This document shows, in pieces, positions 17,935 to 26,481 of a DNA stretch of 64,000 bases. This stretch comes from Planctomycetota bacterium (GTDB lineage: Bacteria > Planctomycetota > Phycisphaerae > Phycisphaerales > UBA1924). The DNA lies in NCBI GenBank assembly GCA_033763975.1, contig JANRJM010000006.1, positions 1 through 64,000 of the forward strand, given 5' to 3'. The notes beneath the pieces were generated by a model. The model saw only the letters and a program-made list of their open reading frames with translations, was not told the DNA's origin and made no database searches. The position numbers and the translations under genes were made by a program. The stretch's first letter is position 1, and every line of letters begins with the position of its first letter.

Positions 17935-20703
17935 ATGCGGGCGCGGCGTGTCGAGTTCCTGGCCGGTGTTTGCTCGGTGATCGCCGGCGCCGCGAGCAGC
18001 GTCGCGCAAGAGGTCGCCCGCCCTTCGGCGTCGGGGCGCATCGTCCGCATCTTCGACTTCGAAGAACGCGAGACGAACCCCGGCGAGGTGCCCGACCTGT
18101 GGTACCGCGACCAGGACGACCCGAGCGGGGTCCGCCGCCCCGGGTTCCCGCCGTGGAACCGGGCGCGCGTCGCGTACGGGCGCGAGGGAACGCTCGCGTA
18201 CGCGGGGCAGGGCGCGGTCGAGCTGCCCACACGCGGGGGTTCGACGTCGCTGGTGCTCGCGCCGGGGGCGATCCCCGTCTTTCCCAACGCCGACTACCGC
18301 ATCGGCGCGTACGTCCGGACGCAGGGCCTGCGCCACGCACGCGCGGTGATCGAGGCCCGGTTCCTCGACGCCCAGCGACGGGCGATCCCCGGCGAGACCT
18401 ATCGCTCGGCCCCGGTGGTGGCGCCCGACCAATGGACACGCGTGGAGTTCGAGGCGGTCGGCCGCGCGAGCGGGGCGGCGTGGCTGCAGCTGGAACTGCT
18501 GCTGCTGCAGCCGGAATCGCTCGGGGCGGGCGCGACGACCGGCGAGCACCACGTGCGCAGCCAGGACTTCGACGGGAGCGCGTGGTTCGACGACCTGTCG
18601 GTGGTGCAGCTGCCGCGCGTGGAGATCACCACGGGCATTCCCGGCAACGTGTTCACGGGCCCGGACCGCCCGGAGATCGACCTGCTGGTGCGCGACCTCA
18701 CGGGCGAAGCGCTCACGATCATCGCCGAGGTGCTCGACGCGTCCGGGGCGGTGGTCGCGACCTCGACGCACCGGTCGGGCGCCGGTTTGTTCAAGTCGAC
18801 GTGGAGGCCCGAGCTGCCGCGCCTGGGGTGGTACCGCGCCCGGACGCGCGTGCGTTCGGGCGGGCGCGAGGTGGACGGCGCGACCGCCGACTTCGCGTGG
18901 ATCCCCGCCTCGGCGTCGGTCTCGGCGATGCCCGAGGAACTCGAGCGGTTCTCGATCGACCTGCTGTCGCTCCCCGAATCCGCGATGCGCGACGCGGAGG
19001 AACTCGTGCAGCGCGCGGGCGCGGGGCACGCGACGCTCGACGTCTGGACGCCCGACCTGACGCCCGAGCTCGCGCCGGAGCGGGCCCGCGCCCTGCTCGA
19101 GGGCGTGGGCGCGCTGCTCACGCACGGAAGGGGCGTCTCGTTGTCCGTCTCGGTCGTGCCCGACCAGCTCGCGACCTCGATGCGCCTGGGGGCGGACCGT
19201 CCGCTCGCGGTGCTCGCCTCGCCCCGCGAGCACTGGGAGGCGCACGCCGTCGACCTCTTCGAGACCCTCGGCCCGCGCGTCCCGCGCTGGCGCTTCGGGC
19301 TGCCCGCGAACGACGCGGACTTCTGGAACCCCTCGATCGCCGACGACCTCCAGCGCGCCCGCGCCTCGCTGGGCAAGTTCATCCCCTCGGCCCGCCTCTC
19401 GCTCTGCGGCGGGCTCGAACGCGACTGGTCGGACGTCTCCGGCTGCGACGGCGTCGTGCTCCGCGTTCCCCCGGACATGCCCCCGGAGGGCGTGCGCCTC
19501 GCGGTCGAAGGCTGGCGCGCCCGGGCCGACGCCCCGGAACTCACGCTTGTCTTTGAGCCCGTGCCCGGGCCGGTGCGCGACGGCGTCGCGAACCTCGCGC
19601 GCCAGGTCGTCGAGGCTTGGCTCGGCGCGGGCGAGACGCGCCCCCCCACCATGACGCTCGCCGATGCGTACTCGTGGGTCGGCGAGCGCCGCCCCGCGCT
19701 CGTTCCGCGCCCGACAATCCCCGCGTGGCGGACGCTGGCCGACCATCTCCGCGGGCGCCGGTACGCGGGGGATTTCCCCGCCGCCCCGGGCGTGCGCTGC
19801 ATCATGCTCGCGCCCTCGCCGGGGTCCGGGCGTCCCGGGGCGCTCGTCGCGTGGAGCGAGGTCGACACGGGCGCCGTGCTGGAGTCGTACCTCGGGCCCG
19901 GGCCCGTGCAGGTCACCGATCTCGACGGCAACACCCGCGGTGCCCCGACGCCCGAATCCGCCGGCGACCGACGCCCCTCGGGCGTGCGCATCGCCCTCAC
20001 CACCACCCCCGTCTTCATCGAGGGCGTGGACATGGGCTGGTGCCGGTTCCTCGCCTCGCTGCGCCTCGACCCCGCCACGCTCGACAGCGCCGGGCGCGAC
20101 CAGGACCTCGCGTTCGAGATCAGCGGCACGTGGAAGACCGGAGCCGCGGGTTCGATCACGATCTTGGAGCCCGGCGGGCACGAGCGGGGCGAGCGCGACC
20201 GATCCTGGCGCATTTCGCCCCGCCAACTCCGCTTTCACGTCGGCCCCGGCGAGGTCGCCCGCGTGCCCTTCAGCGTCGGCTTCAGCCCCGTGGAGGAATC
20301 CGGCACGCGCGAGATGGTGCTGGAGGTCGAGGTGCAGGGCGAGAAGGCCTACGGCCCGGTCGAAGTCCGTCGCACGTTCGAGATCGGGTCGCGCGGGCTG
20401 CGCCTGGAACTCGCGCCCACCATCGTCGGGGCTGACCTCATCGTCGACGCCATCGTGTCGAACGCCGGAGAGCAGGCGGCCTCGCTGCGCCTGACCGCCT
20501 TTGCGCCCAACGCACCGCGCATCAAGGCGGTGATCCCGGACCTTCCGCGTGGCAACCAGGCGACACGCCGGTTCCGGTTCGACGGGCTGGCGGAGCGGGC
20601 CCGCGGGCAGCGGGTCATGGTCGTGCTCGAAGACCCCGAGTCCGGCGCGCGCCTCGTGCGCTCTGTGCAGGCCCCGGATCCTGCCCGTCCCGGGCGAGAA
20701 TGA
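17935..20703 (+). CDS. Large secreted protein with CBM-like N-terminal region, unknown function
   Basis: A 922-residue protein with a signal peptide (FLAGVCSVIAGAASSVAQ). Residues about 90-220 look like a jelly-roll carbohydrate-binding fold of the CBM_4_9 kind (VVVAPDQWTRVEFEAVGRAS ... GSAWFDDLSVVQLP). Beta-sandwich sequence follows, then an alpha/beta part near residues 320-560 that could be a barrel (LLEGVGALLTHGRGVSLSVSVVP), then immunoglobulin-like beta domains at the C-terminus. I see no catalytic motif I can name. It follows the ABC exporter genes after 56 bp, and its last 89 bp overlap the convergent methyltransferase gene. It may be a secreted polysaccharide-interacting protein, but that is inference. 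Confidence 0.6.
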   Translation: MRARRVEFLAGVCSVIAGAASSVAQEVARPSASGRIVRIFDFEERETNPGEVPDLWYRDQDDPSGVRRPGFPPWNRARVAYGREGTLAYAGQGAVELPTRGGSTSLVLAPGAIPVFPNADYRIGAYVRTQGLRHARAVIEARFLDAQRRAIPGETYRSAPVVAPDQWTRVEFEAVGRASGAAWLQLELLLLQPESLGAGATTGEHHVRSQDFDGSAWFDDLSVVQLPRVEITTGIPGNVFTGPDRPEIDLLVRDLTGEALTIIAEVLDASGAVVATSTHRSGAGLFKSTWRPELPRLGWYRARTRVRSGGREVDGATADFAWIPASASVSAMPEELERFSIDLLSLPESAMRDAEELVQRAGAGHATLDVWTPDLTPELAPERARALLEGVGALLTHGRGVSLSVSVVPDQLATSMRLGADRPLAVLASPREHWEAHAVDLFETLGPRVPRWRFGLPANDADFWNPSIADDLQRARASLGKFIPSARLSLCGGLERDWSDVSGCDGVVLRVPPDMPPEGVRLAVEGWRARADAPELTLVFEPVPGPVRDGVANLARQVVEAWLGAGETRPPTMTLADAYSWVGERRPALVPRPTIPAWRTLADHLRGRRYAGDFPAAPGVRCIMLAPSPGSGRPGALVAWSEVDTGAVLESYLGPGPVQVTDLDGNTRGAPTPESAGDRRPSGVRIALTTTPVFIEGVDMGWCRFLASLRLDPATLDSAGRDQDLAFEISGTWKTGAAGSITILEPGGHERGERDRSWRISPRQLRFHVGPGEVARVPFSVGFSPVEESGTREMVLEVEVQGEKAYGPVEVRRTFEIGSRGLRLELAPTIVGADLIVDAIVSNAGEQAASLRLTAFAPNAPRIKAVIPDLPRGNQATRRFRFDGLAERARGQRVMVVLEDPESGARLVRSVQAPDPARPGRE

Positions 20704-21514
20704 AGAGGTAGTACCCGGGCTCGCGGGGCGTCGCCGGCACGCCTTCGCCGTCGGTGACGCCGACGACGCGCAGCCCGCCCCGCGACACGACGTCCCGCCA
20801 CTGCGCGAGGTTGTACCCGCGCAGGGCGTACGTCGAATCGATGTGCCGCTCGCGGACGCGCTTCCCCACCCCAGTCCGCACGGTGAGATGGCTGATCACG
20901 CGCTCGTTGCGGGCCGATTCTCCGCGTGCGCCCGCGGGCGGGATGTACTGCACGACCTGCGAGACGCGGACCCCGTCGCGCGAGCCCTTCCAGACGTCCT
21001 CGGTGATGCTCTCCAGCCCGTACGCGCACAGGCTGATGCCCACCACGTACACGCCCCCGGGGCGCAGCACGCCCCCGACACTGCGCAGGTGCTCGACCAT
21101 CGCGCGGTCGCTCGTCAGGTGGCGGATGGTGTTGATCAGGTTGAACGCCATCGTCACAGGGGGCAGACGCCGCCCCGACGCGAAGTCCTCCATGCGGGCG
21201 GCGAAGATGCGCACGCCCCCGTCGCCCTCCCCGGTCTGCGACTGGCAGACGCCCGCGTCGCGGGCCGTGCGGCGGGCGAACGCGACCATCTTCGGCTCGC
21301 TGTCGAAGCCGATCCCGCGCACCTTGAGGCGTGCCGCCGCACGCAGGTACCGGCCCGTGCCGCAGCCGGGCTCCAGCCACACGTCGGGCCCCTCGTGGCG
21401 CGGCACGTGCGCACGGCGCAGGCGGCGCAGCACGCGCACGTCCGACATCGTGCCGGGCGCGTGCAGAATGTCGTACAGTCGCGGGATGGAATAGAAGTCC
21501 TCGAACGTGCCCAT
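20615..21514 (-). CDS. Class I SAM-dependent methyltransferase
   Basis: A 299-residue cytosolic methyltransferase. The glycine-rich SAM motif I is VWLEPGCGTGRYL. An acidic motif II follows in IGFDSEPKMVAFAR, then MAFNLINTIRHL, and a post-motif III region LRPGGVYVVGISL. The acceptor cannot be told from the sequence. The start ATG at 21514 begins MGTFEDFYSIPRLYDIL, a usual opening for this group; the open frame upstream of it is not family-like. It is divergent from the DinB-like gene with only 13 bp between start codons, and TACGCT lies 8 nt upstream. The 3' end overlaps the convergent secreted-protein gene by 89 bp, so the last 20-25 residues may be non-conserved tail. Confidence 0.85.
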   Translation of the reverse strand: MGTFEDFYSIPRLYDILHAPGTMSDVRVLRRLRRAHVPRHEGPDVWLEPGCGTGRYLRAAARLKVRGIGFDSEPKMVAFARRTARDAGVCQSQTGEGDGGVRIFAARMEDFASGRRLPPVTMAFNLINTIRHLTSDRAMVEHLRSVGGVLRPGGVYVVGISLCAYGLESITEDVWKGSRDGVRVSQVVQYIPPAGARGESARNERVISHLTVRTGVGKRVRERHIDSTYALRGYNLAQWRDVVSRGGLRVVGVTDGEGVPATPREPGYYLFILARDGQDPGPAQSARGARRTRGLRARP

Positions 21515-21527
21515 CGCGGGGGAGCGT

Positions 21528-22043
21528 ATGAACCGATCCGAAGAACTCGCCGGCGCCATCGAGATGTCGCGGGCGCTGCTCGTCCGATTCCTTCCGGGCT
21601 TCACCGACGAAACCCACACCGCGCAGTTCCCCGGCCTGCCGAACCACCTGGCCTGGAACCTCGGGCACCTCGCGCACACCTGCCACCGCTGCGCCGCGAT
21701 GCTCGACGGGCTGGAGGCCTTCCCCGCAGCGGACTTCGTGCCCGGCGACGCGGGAAACCCCGAGCGCTACGCCATCGAGTCCATCGCGTTCGGGTCCGTG
21801 CCCGTGGCCGACCCCGCCCGCTACCCGCGATTGGCCCGGTGCAGCGCGATCTTCGACGCGGCCATCGCCCGCTACGCCGCCGCGGTGCGCGCGCTGGAAG
21901 ATCCCGACCGCGTGGTGTCGTGGGGCGGCACGCCGCTCACCGCGGCGCAGCTCGTGATCCGCATGGTCTTCCACAACGGCACGCACTGCGGCGAGATCCT
22001 GGACCTCCGCCGGGCGCTTCGCCTCGGGCGCATCCTGGGCTAG
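21528..22043 (+). CDS. DinB superfamily protein
   Basis: A 171-residue four-helix protein of the DinB/YfiT group. The metal triad is visible: H47 in NLGHLAH, and H149 and H153 in FHNGTHCGEI, the latter in the typical HxxxH spacing. These proteins are metal-dependent thiol transferases or unassigned; the substrate here is unknown. The ATG at 21528 is chosen because GGGGGAG precedes it by about 4 nt; a GTG at 21507 would add seven residues without family likeness. It is divergent from the methyltransferase gene and shares the 13-bp start region, so both may use overlapping control sites. Confidence 0.85.
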   Translation: MNRSEELAGAIEMSRALLVRFLPGFTDETHTAQFPGLPNHLAWNLGHLAHTCHRCAAMLDGLEAFPAADFVPGDAGNPERYAIESIAFGSVPVADPARYPRLARCSAIFDAAIARYAAAVRALEDPDRVVSWGGTPLTAAQLVIRMVFHNGTHCGEILDLRRALRLGRILG

Positions 22044-22084
22044 CCCGTGCCGGGGGCTCGGCGACGGGTCGTATGCGCTGGGCG

Positions 22085-24091
22085 CTACGCCCCGGGCAGA
22101 TGCTTGTCGATCCAGTCGTCCTGGCGCAGCACGCTGGCGCGGTTGCGTCGGTCGCGCGCCTCGCTGCGGCGCTGCGCGTGACGGAAGACCATCAGCGCGA
22201 CGCGCGTGTCGAGCAGTTCGTCCGCCGTCGCCCGCGCCCGCAGCAGGCGCGCCTCGAACGGCGCGTGCCGGGTGATGAGTTCGTCCTCCAGCGAGACAAA
22301 GACCTGCGACGAACCCGGGTCGCCCTGGCGCCCGGCGCGCCCGATGAACTGGCGGTCGATGCGCTGGGCCCCGTGCATCTCGGTGAGCAGCACGTGCAGC
22401 CCGCCGGCCTCGAGCGCCGCCCGGTCGGGCTTGATGTCCGTCCCGCGTCCGGCCATGTTCGTCGCGACGGTGATCGCCGCCCCGGACCCGCCGATGCCCG
22501 CCCGCCCGATGAACTCGGCCTCTTCCTTGTCGAAGTTCGCGTTCAGCACCTGGTGCGGGAGGCCCCGCGCCGTCAGCAGGCGCGACAGCAGTTCCGACGC
22601 CGCGATCGAGCGCGTCCCCACCAGCACCGGGCGTCCGCGCCGGTGCATGTCCTCGATCGACGCGCCGATGGCGGCCCACTTGTCGCGCACCGTCCGGAAC
22701 ACGCGCGTGGGCATCCGCGTCCGCACCACCGGGCGGTTCGGCGGGATCACCGTCACGGGGCGCGCATACACCGTCTCCATCTCGCTCGTCGCGTCGGCCG
22801 CCGTGCCCGTCATCCCGCACAGGAACGGGTACGTGCGGAAGAACCGCTGGAACGAGAGTCGCGCGAGCGTCTCGCGGTCGGCCGTCACGTCCAGCCCTTC
22901 CTTGGCCTCCACCGCCTGGTGCAGGCCGTGCTCCCACTGCCGGTCGGGGAGGAACCGCCCCGTGTACTCATCGACGATGAGCACCTTGCCGTCCACCACC
23001 TGGTAGTGCTGCCCGTGCAGGTAGCAGTGGCTCGCGACCAGCGCCTGGCGCACGAGCTCTTCGCCCCGGCGCGACGCCCGCCAGATCGCCTCGCCCCCGT
23101 GCGCGAGCAGGTCGTCGGTGAGCACGCGCAGCCGGTCGCGCCCGCGGCGCGTGAGCGTCGCGCGCCGGCGCACGTGCTCGACCTCGTAGTCGGCCTGCTC
23201 GTCGAGCTTGCCCGCCAGGCGCGTCGCCTCGCGGTACACCTTCGCCATGTCGTCCTCACGCCGCGAACGCGCGATGATCAGCGGGACGACGCCCTCGTCG
23301 ATCAGCACGGCGTCGGCCTCGTCGACCAGCGCCGCCCGCAGCCCGGGCACCAGCGGGTTCAGTCCTTCGCCCCCCGAGCCGACGAGCGAGGTCAGGCGCC
23401 GTGCGCTCCACGCCGTGCCCGTGGGGCCGAGCTTGATCTGATCGCGCAGCCAGTCGGCGACGATCTGCTTGGGCGTGCCGTAGACGATGCCCCGCGAGTA
23501 GACGCCCGCGCGCTCCGGGGGCGAGAGGTCCTGGGTGATGGCCCCGACCTCGAGCAGGCATCGTCGGTAGATGTGGCGGCGAGATTCCGCGTCGCGGGCC
23601 GCCAGGTAGTCATTCACCGTGAAGACGTGCAGGCGCTTGCGTCGCCAGGCGATGAGCGCCGCCGCGAGCGAGCCGGTGAGGGTCTTGCCCTCGCCGGTCA
23701 GCATCTCGATGATCCGCCCGTGGTAGAGGCCCAGCGCGCCCATGAGCTGCACGACGTACGCCTCTTCGCCCGTCGCGCGCCGGGCCACCTCGCGCACGCA
23801 CGCCAGCCCACGGCGCACGCACGCGTCGTCCTGACGCCCGCGCACGAACCGCTCGCGCACGTCGGCGATCACCGCGTCGAGCGCGCCCTCCGACATCCCC
23901 CGCATCTCCGGCGAGAGCGCGTCGGTCGCCTGCGCCTCGCGCAGCAGGCACGACGCACGCGACCGCGCGTGACGCACCAGCGTCCCCACGCGCGACGCGA
24001 GCAGATCGACCCCCTTGTGCACCGGCGGCCTCATCCGCCGGCTGCGGAACGAGTCGAACAGCACGCTGTACCTGGTCAGCACCTGCGTCAC
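22085..24091 (-). CDS. Short SecA-type ATPase (accessory SecA-like, truncated C-terminus)
   Basis: A 668-residue SecA-family motor. Nucleotide motifs are present: MLTGEGKT (residues 130-137), VDEADAVLID, TVATNMAGRGTDI and QFIGRAGRQGDPGSSQVFVSLEDEL. YGTPKQIVADWLRDQ and a preprotein cross-linking region (LVASHCYLHGQHYQVVDGKVLIVDEYTGR) are also present. The chain ends about 65 residues after SLEDEL, at a point matching the start of the long scaffold helix, so the two-helix finger, most of the helical wing and the zinc-binding tail of SecA (about 900 residues) are absent. GTG at 24091 has GGAG five nt upstream. It lies 10 bp after the M50/HlyD gene on the same strand, so it is probably the motor of a dedicated export module, not the housekeeping SecA. 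Confidence 0.88.
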   Translation of the reverse strand: MTQVLTRYSVLFDSFRSRRMRPPVHKGVDLLASRVGTLVRHARSRASCLLREAQATDALSPEMRGMSEGALDAVIADVRERFVRGRQDDACVRRGLACVREVARRATGEEAYVVQLMGALGLYHGRIIEMLTGEGKTLTGSLAAALIAWRRKRLHVFTVNDYLAARDAESRRHIYRRCLLEVGAITQDLSPPERAGVYSRGIVYGTPKQIVADWLRDQIKLGPTGTAWSARRLTSLVGSGGEGLNPLVPGLRAALVDEADAVLIDEGVVPLIIARSRREDDMAKVYREATRLAGKLDEQADYEVEHVRRRATLTRRGRDRLRVLTDDLLAHGGEAIWRASRRGEELVRQALVASHCYLHGQHYQVVDGKVLIVDEYTGRFLPDRQWEHGLHQAVEAKEGLDVTADRETLARLSFQRFFRTYPFLCGMTGTAADATSEMETVYARPVTVIPPNRPVVRTRMPTRVFRTVRDKWAAIGASIEDMHRRGRPVLVGTRSIAASELLSRLLTARGLPHQVLNANFDKEEAEFIGRAGIGGSGAAITVATNMAGRGTDIKPDRAALEAGGLHVLLTEMHGAQRIDRQFIGRAGRQGDPGSSQVFVSLEDELITRHAPFEARLLRARATADELLDTRVALMVFRHAQRRSEARDRRNRASVLRQDDWIDKHLPGA

Positions 24092-24101
24092 ACGCGCTCC
24101 G

Positions 24102-26270
24102 TTAGATCTTCGCACGCCCCTGCAGCGCCTGACGCAGACGCACCCACCACTGCGCCGCCAGCGGGCGGCTCTCCAGCGTGAACCGCAGCACCACCCGCTC
24201 GCCCGGCACGCCGATCGGCGCCGCCCGCTCCGCGCCGGCGTCGTCCACCGCACGGAAATACCCGCGGAAGACCGGCGAAGTCGCGACCCGCCCCGTCTGG
24301 TCGTCCGGGCTCGTCGCGATCACCCCGCCCCCCATGGCCGAGAGCGCCTCGTGCGGGAGCGAGCGCGTGCCCGCCTCGATGATCTTCTCGGTCCGCGCCG
24401 GCACGACATCGTCCACGCGCGAGACCGTCCGCACTTCCACCTTCAGGGGCCCCTCGCGGACCCACGACGCCTCGGTCTGCGAGAGCACCGCCGCCACGCG
24501 CACGTCGGCCAGGTCCACGACCTCGCACAACGCCGCCCCTTCGCGCACGTAGCTGCCCAGTAGCAGGCGGGGATCATCGCCCACGACGACGCCCGCGTGC
24601 GGCGCGCGCACGATCATCGCCTCCCGGCGCGCTTCCAGCCACTCGAGCTGCGCGCGGATCGCGCGGGCGTACTCCTCCGCCGCCTGGGCCGCGGCGATGC
24701 TCTCGGGCATCGCGGCCCGCCCGCGGCTCTCGACCTCGGCGAGCTGCGCCTTGGAGAGCCGGTAGTGCGCGTCCAGCGAGGCGTTCTCGAGCGTCACGAG
24801 GGGCTGGCCCTGCTCGACGCGATCGCCGCCGCGCACGTGCGCCTCGCGCACGAACCCGTCGACCCCGAAGAACACGCCCGAGGCGCTCGCGCTCTCCAGC
24901 ACGCCCGAGGCGCGGCGACGGTCCGGCGCGGGGATGACCCCCACCGCCGTCACCACCAGGGCGGCCAGCGCAACCGACGTCGCGATCGCGCGCGGGCGCG
25001 AGTCGGAGAGCATCGGGCTGGTCGCCAGCCAGTGGACGAAGCGCCCGGTGGGCAGGATGAACCACATCGCCGCCGTCCACGCCGCCAGGAACACCCCGAT
25101 GGCGAACAGCTTGGTCATCACGTACAGCGTGATCGAGACGAACAGGAAGATGCGGTACACGAACGCCGCGATGCCGTAGACAACGAGGATGGCGGCCTCG
25201 GAGAGGCTGCCCGTCGGGGGCTGGGCCTGCTCCAGCCGGTACACGTGGCGCTGGAACAGGAACTGGAGCATCTGGTTCGAACGCTGCATGAGGTTGGGCA
25301 CCTCGAGCAGGTCGCTGAGCATGTAGTACCCGTCGAACTTCATGAGCGGGTTGGCGTTGAAGAGCACGGTGCTGACGCCCGCGCTGAGCATGACGTTGTA
25401 CGCGAGCTGGTGGGGCAGGCTCTCGTCGGGGGTGCGCAGCCACACGAACGCGGCGATCGCCGCGACGAAGAGCTCAAAGAGCATGCCCCCCGCGCCGACG
25501 GCGATGCGCTTCCACTTGCTCGTGAAGCCCCACGCCGCCGAGGCGTCGACGTACGGCGCGGGCAGCAGCACGAGGAGCATCGCGCCGAACTCGGGCACCT
25601 GCCCGCCGTAGCGCTTGCAGATGAGCCCGTGCCCCAGCTCGTGGAAGAGCTTGAGCAGCACGAACACGACCGCCATCCAGCCCCAGTTCGCCGGCGCGAT
25701 GGCGCCGTCGATCCCGCTCGCCAGGCGCCCCCAGTGCGGGAGCAGCGCGACCACCGCCGCCACGACCAGCCCGAGCCACAGCAAGAAGCCCACGGGCGAG
25801 ATCGCCGGGCGCACGATCGGCTCGAGCCACGACAGGATGGTGTCGGGGTTGAACAGGCGCACCTTGAAGTACATCAGCCCGATGGCCTGCTGACGCACCT
25901 TCTTCGCCGTGCGGTCGCGCCCGCGCCGCAGCAGTTGCTCGGTCTCGGGCGTCACGTCGCCCGTGAGCAGGTTGCTCCCGTACAACTGCGAGAGGAGCTG
26001 GATCACCTCGTTCTGCGTCAGCGCGTCGTCCGCGTGCTTCTCGAGCGAGGTCTGCCACACCGCCTCGACGGTGCGCCGTCCGTCGAGCAGCCCAACGAAC
26101 TCGTGCGCCACGCTGTTCAGCCGGTAGAACTGGTTCGACGAGGGGTCGTGCACCACGTGCCACCGGCGCCCGCGGAAGTGCTGCCTCGTGATCTGCACGT
26201 GCGGCCTCAGGCGGGGCTTCATCGCCCGCACCCGGTGCCAGAACGGCGAAAATGTCGATCGCTCGCTCAT
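24102..26270 (-). CDS. PqqD-like / site-2-protease (M50) / HlyD fusion membrane protein
   Basis: A 722-residue multipass protein. Residues 20-105 resemble PqqD, the winged-helix fold used as a RiPP recognition element (HVVHDPSSNQFYRLNSVAHEFVGLLDGRRTVEAV). The core has the M50 zinc site HELGH (210-214) in a membrane segment and NPLMKFDG (about 307-314), the third-ligand motif with D313. Several further membrane helices follow. The C-terminal 230 residues are an HlyD-like periplasmic adaptor with a lipoyl half-motif (VTLENASLDAHYRL) and a coiled-coil pair. Start ATG at 26270. It lies between the GAF/HlyD gene and the short secA. Intramembrane cleavage of an exported peptide or anchoring of an export channel is possible; no precursor peptide gene is seen nearby. 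Confidence 0.82.
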   Translation of the reverse strand: MSERSTFSPFWHRVRAMKPRLRPHVQITRQHFRGRRWHVVHDPSSNQFYRLNSVAHEFVGLLDGRRTVEAVWQTSLEKHADDALTQNEVIQLLSQLYGSNLLTGDVTPETEQLLRRGRDRTAKKVRQQAIGLMYFKVRLFNPDTILSWLEPIVRPAISPVGFLLWLGLVVAAVVALLPHWGRLASGIDGAIAPANWGWMAVVFVLLKLFHELGHGLICKRYGGQVPEFGAMLLVLLPAPYVDASAAWGFTSKWKRIAVGAGGMLFELFVAAIAAFVWLRTPDESLPHQLAYNVMLSAGVSTVLFNANPLMKFDGYYMLSDLLEVPNLMQRSNQMLQFLFQRHVYRLEQAQPPTGSLSEAAILVVYGIAAFVYRIFLFVSITLYVMTKLFAIGVFLAAWTAAMWFILPTGRFVHWLATSPMLSDSRPRAIATSVALAALVVTAVGVIPAPDRRRASGVLESASASGVFFGVDGFVREAHVRGGDRVEQGQPLVTLENASLDAHYRLSKAQLAEVESRGRAAMPESIAAAQAAEEYARAIRAQLEWLEARREAMIVRAPHAGVVVGDDPRLLLGSYVREGAALCEVVDLADVRVAAVLSQTEASWVREGPLKVEVRTVSRVDDVVPARTEKIIEAGTRSLPHEALSAMGGGVIATSPDDQTGRVATSPVFRGYFRAVDDAGAERAAPIGVPGERVVLRFTLESRPLAAQWWVRLRQALQGRAKI

Positions 26271-26308
26271 GTCGTCTCACCGCGAACCGGGCCGCTACCC
26301 CTGCCCGC

Positions 26309-26476
26309 TCTTTCCCTGCCGCGCTGTCTCGCTCTTCCCCTGCCTCGCTGCCTCGCCGTCTCGCTCTTCCCCTGCCTCGCTGCCTCGCTCTTTCGCTCTT
26401 TCCCTGCCTCGCTGTCTCGCTCTTTCGCTCTTTACCTGTCTCGCTGTCTCGCTGTCTCGCTTCTTCCCTGCCTCGC
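26309..26476 (-). repeat. 168-bp array of 21 octamers, GCGAGRCA family
   Basis: The stretch between the two HlyD-type genes is built of 21 consecutive 8-nt units in strict register. On the plus strand the commonest are TGCCTCGC and TGTCTCGC (eleven copies in all), separated by TCTTTCGC, TCTTCCCC, TCTTTCCC and similar variants. On the minus (gene) strand they read GCGAGGCA and GCGAGACA. The same units form the inverted arms of the IVS-protein cassette at 9858-10343. No direct repeat/spacer pattern of CRISPR type is present. Because both flanking genes are read on the minus strand, the array lies in the leader of the M50 gene's downstream neighbour order and would be transcribed in the operon. 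It could be a relic of a lost cassette, a slippage-expanded repeat or a binding site. Confidence 0.85.
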
Positions 26477-26481
26477 TCTCT

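Noticed and set aside
22085-24091. Housekeeping SecA
   Set aside because: The length of 668 residues, the missing C-terminal domains and the HlyD/M50 context argue for an accessory SecA.
26309-26476. CRISPR array
   Set aside because: The period is 8 nt with no unique spacers and no cas genes in the window.
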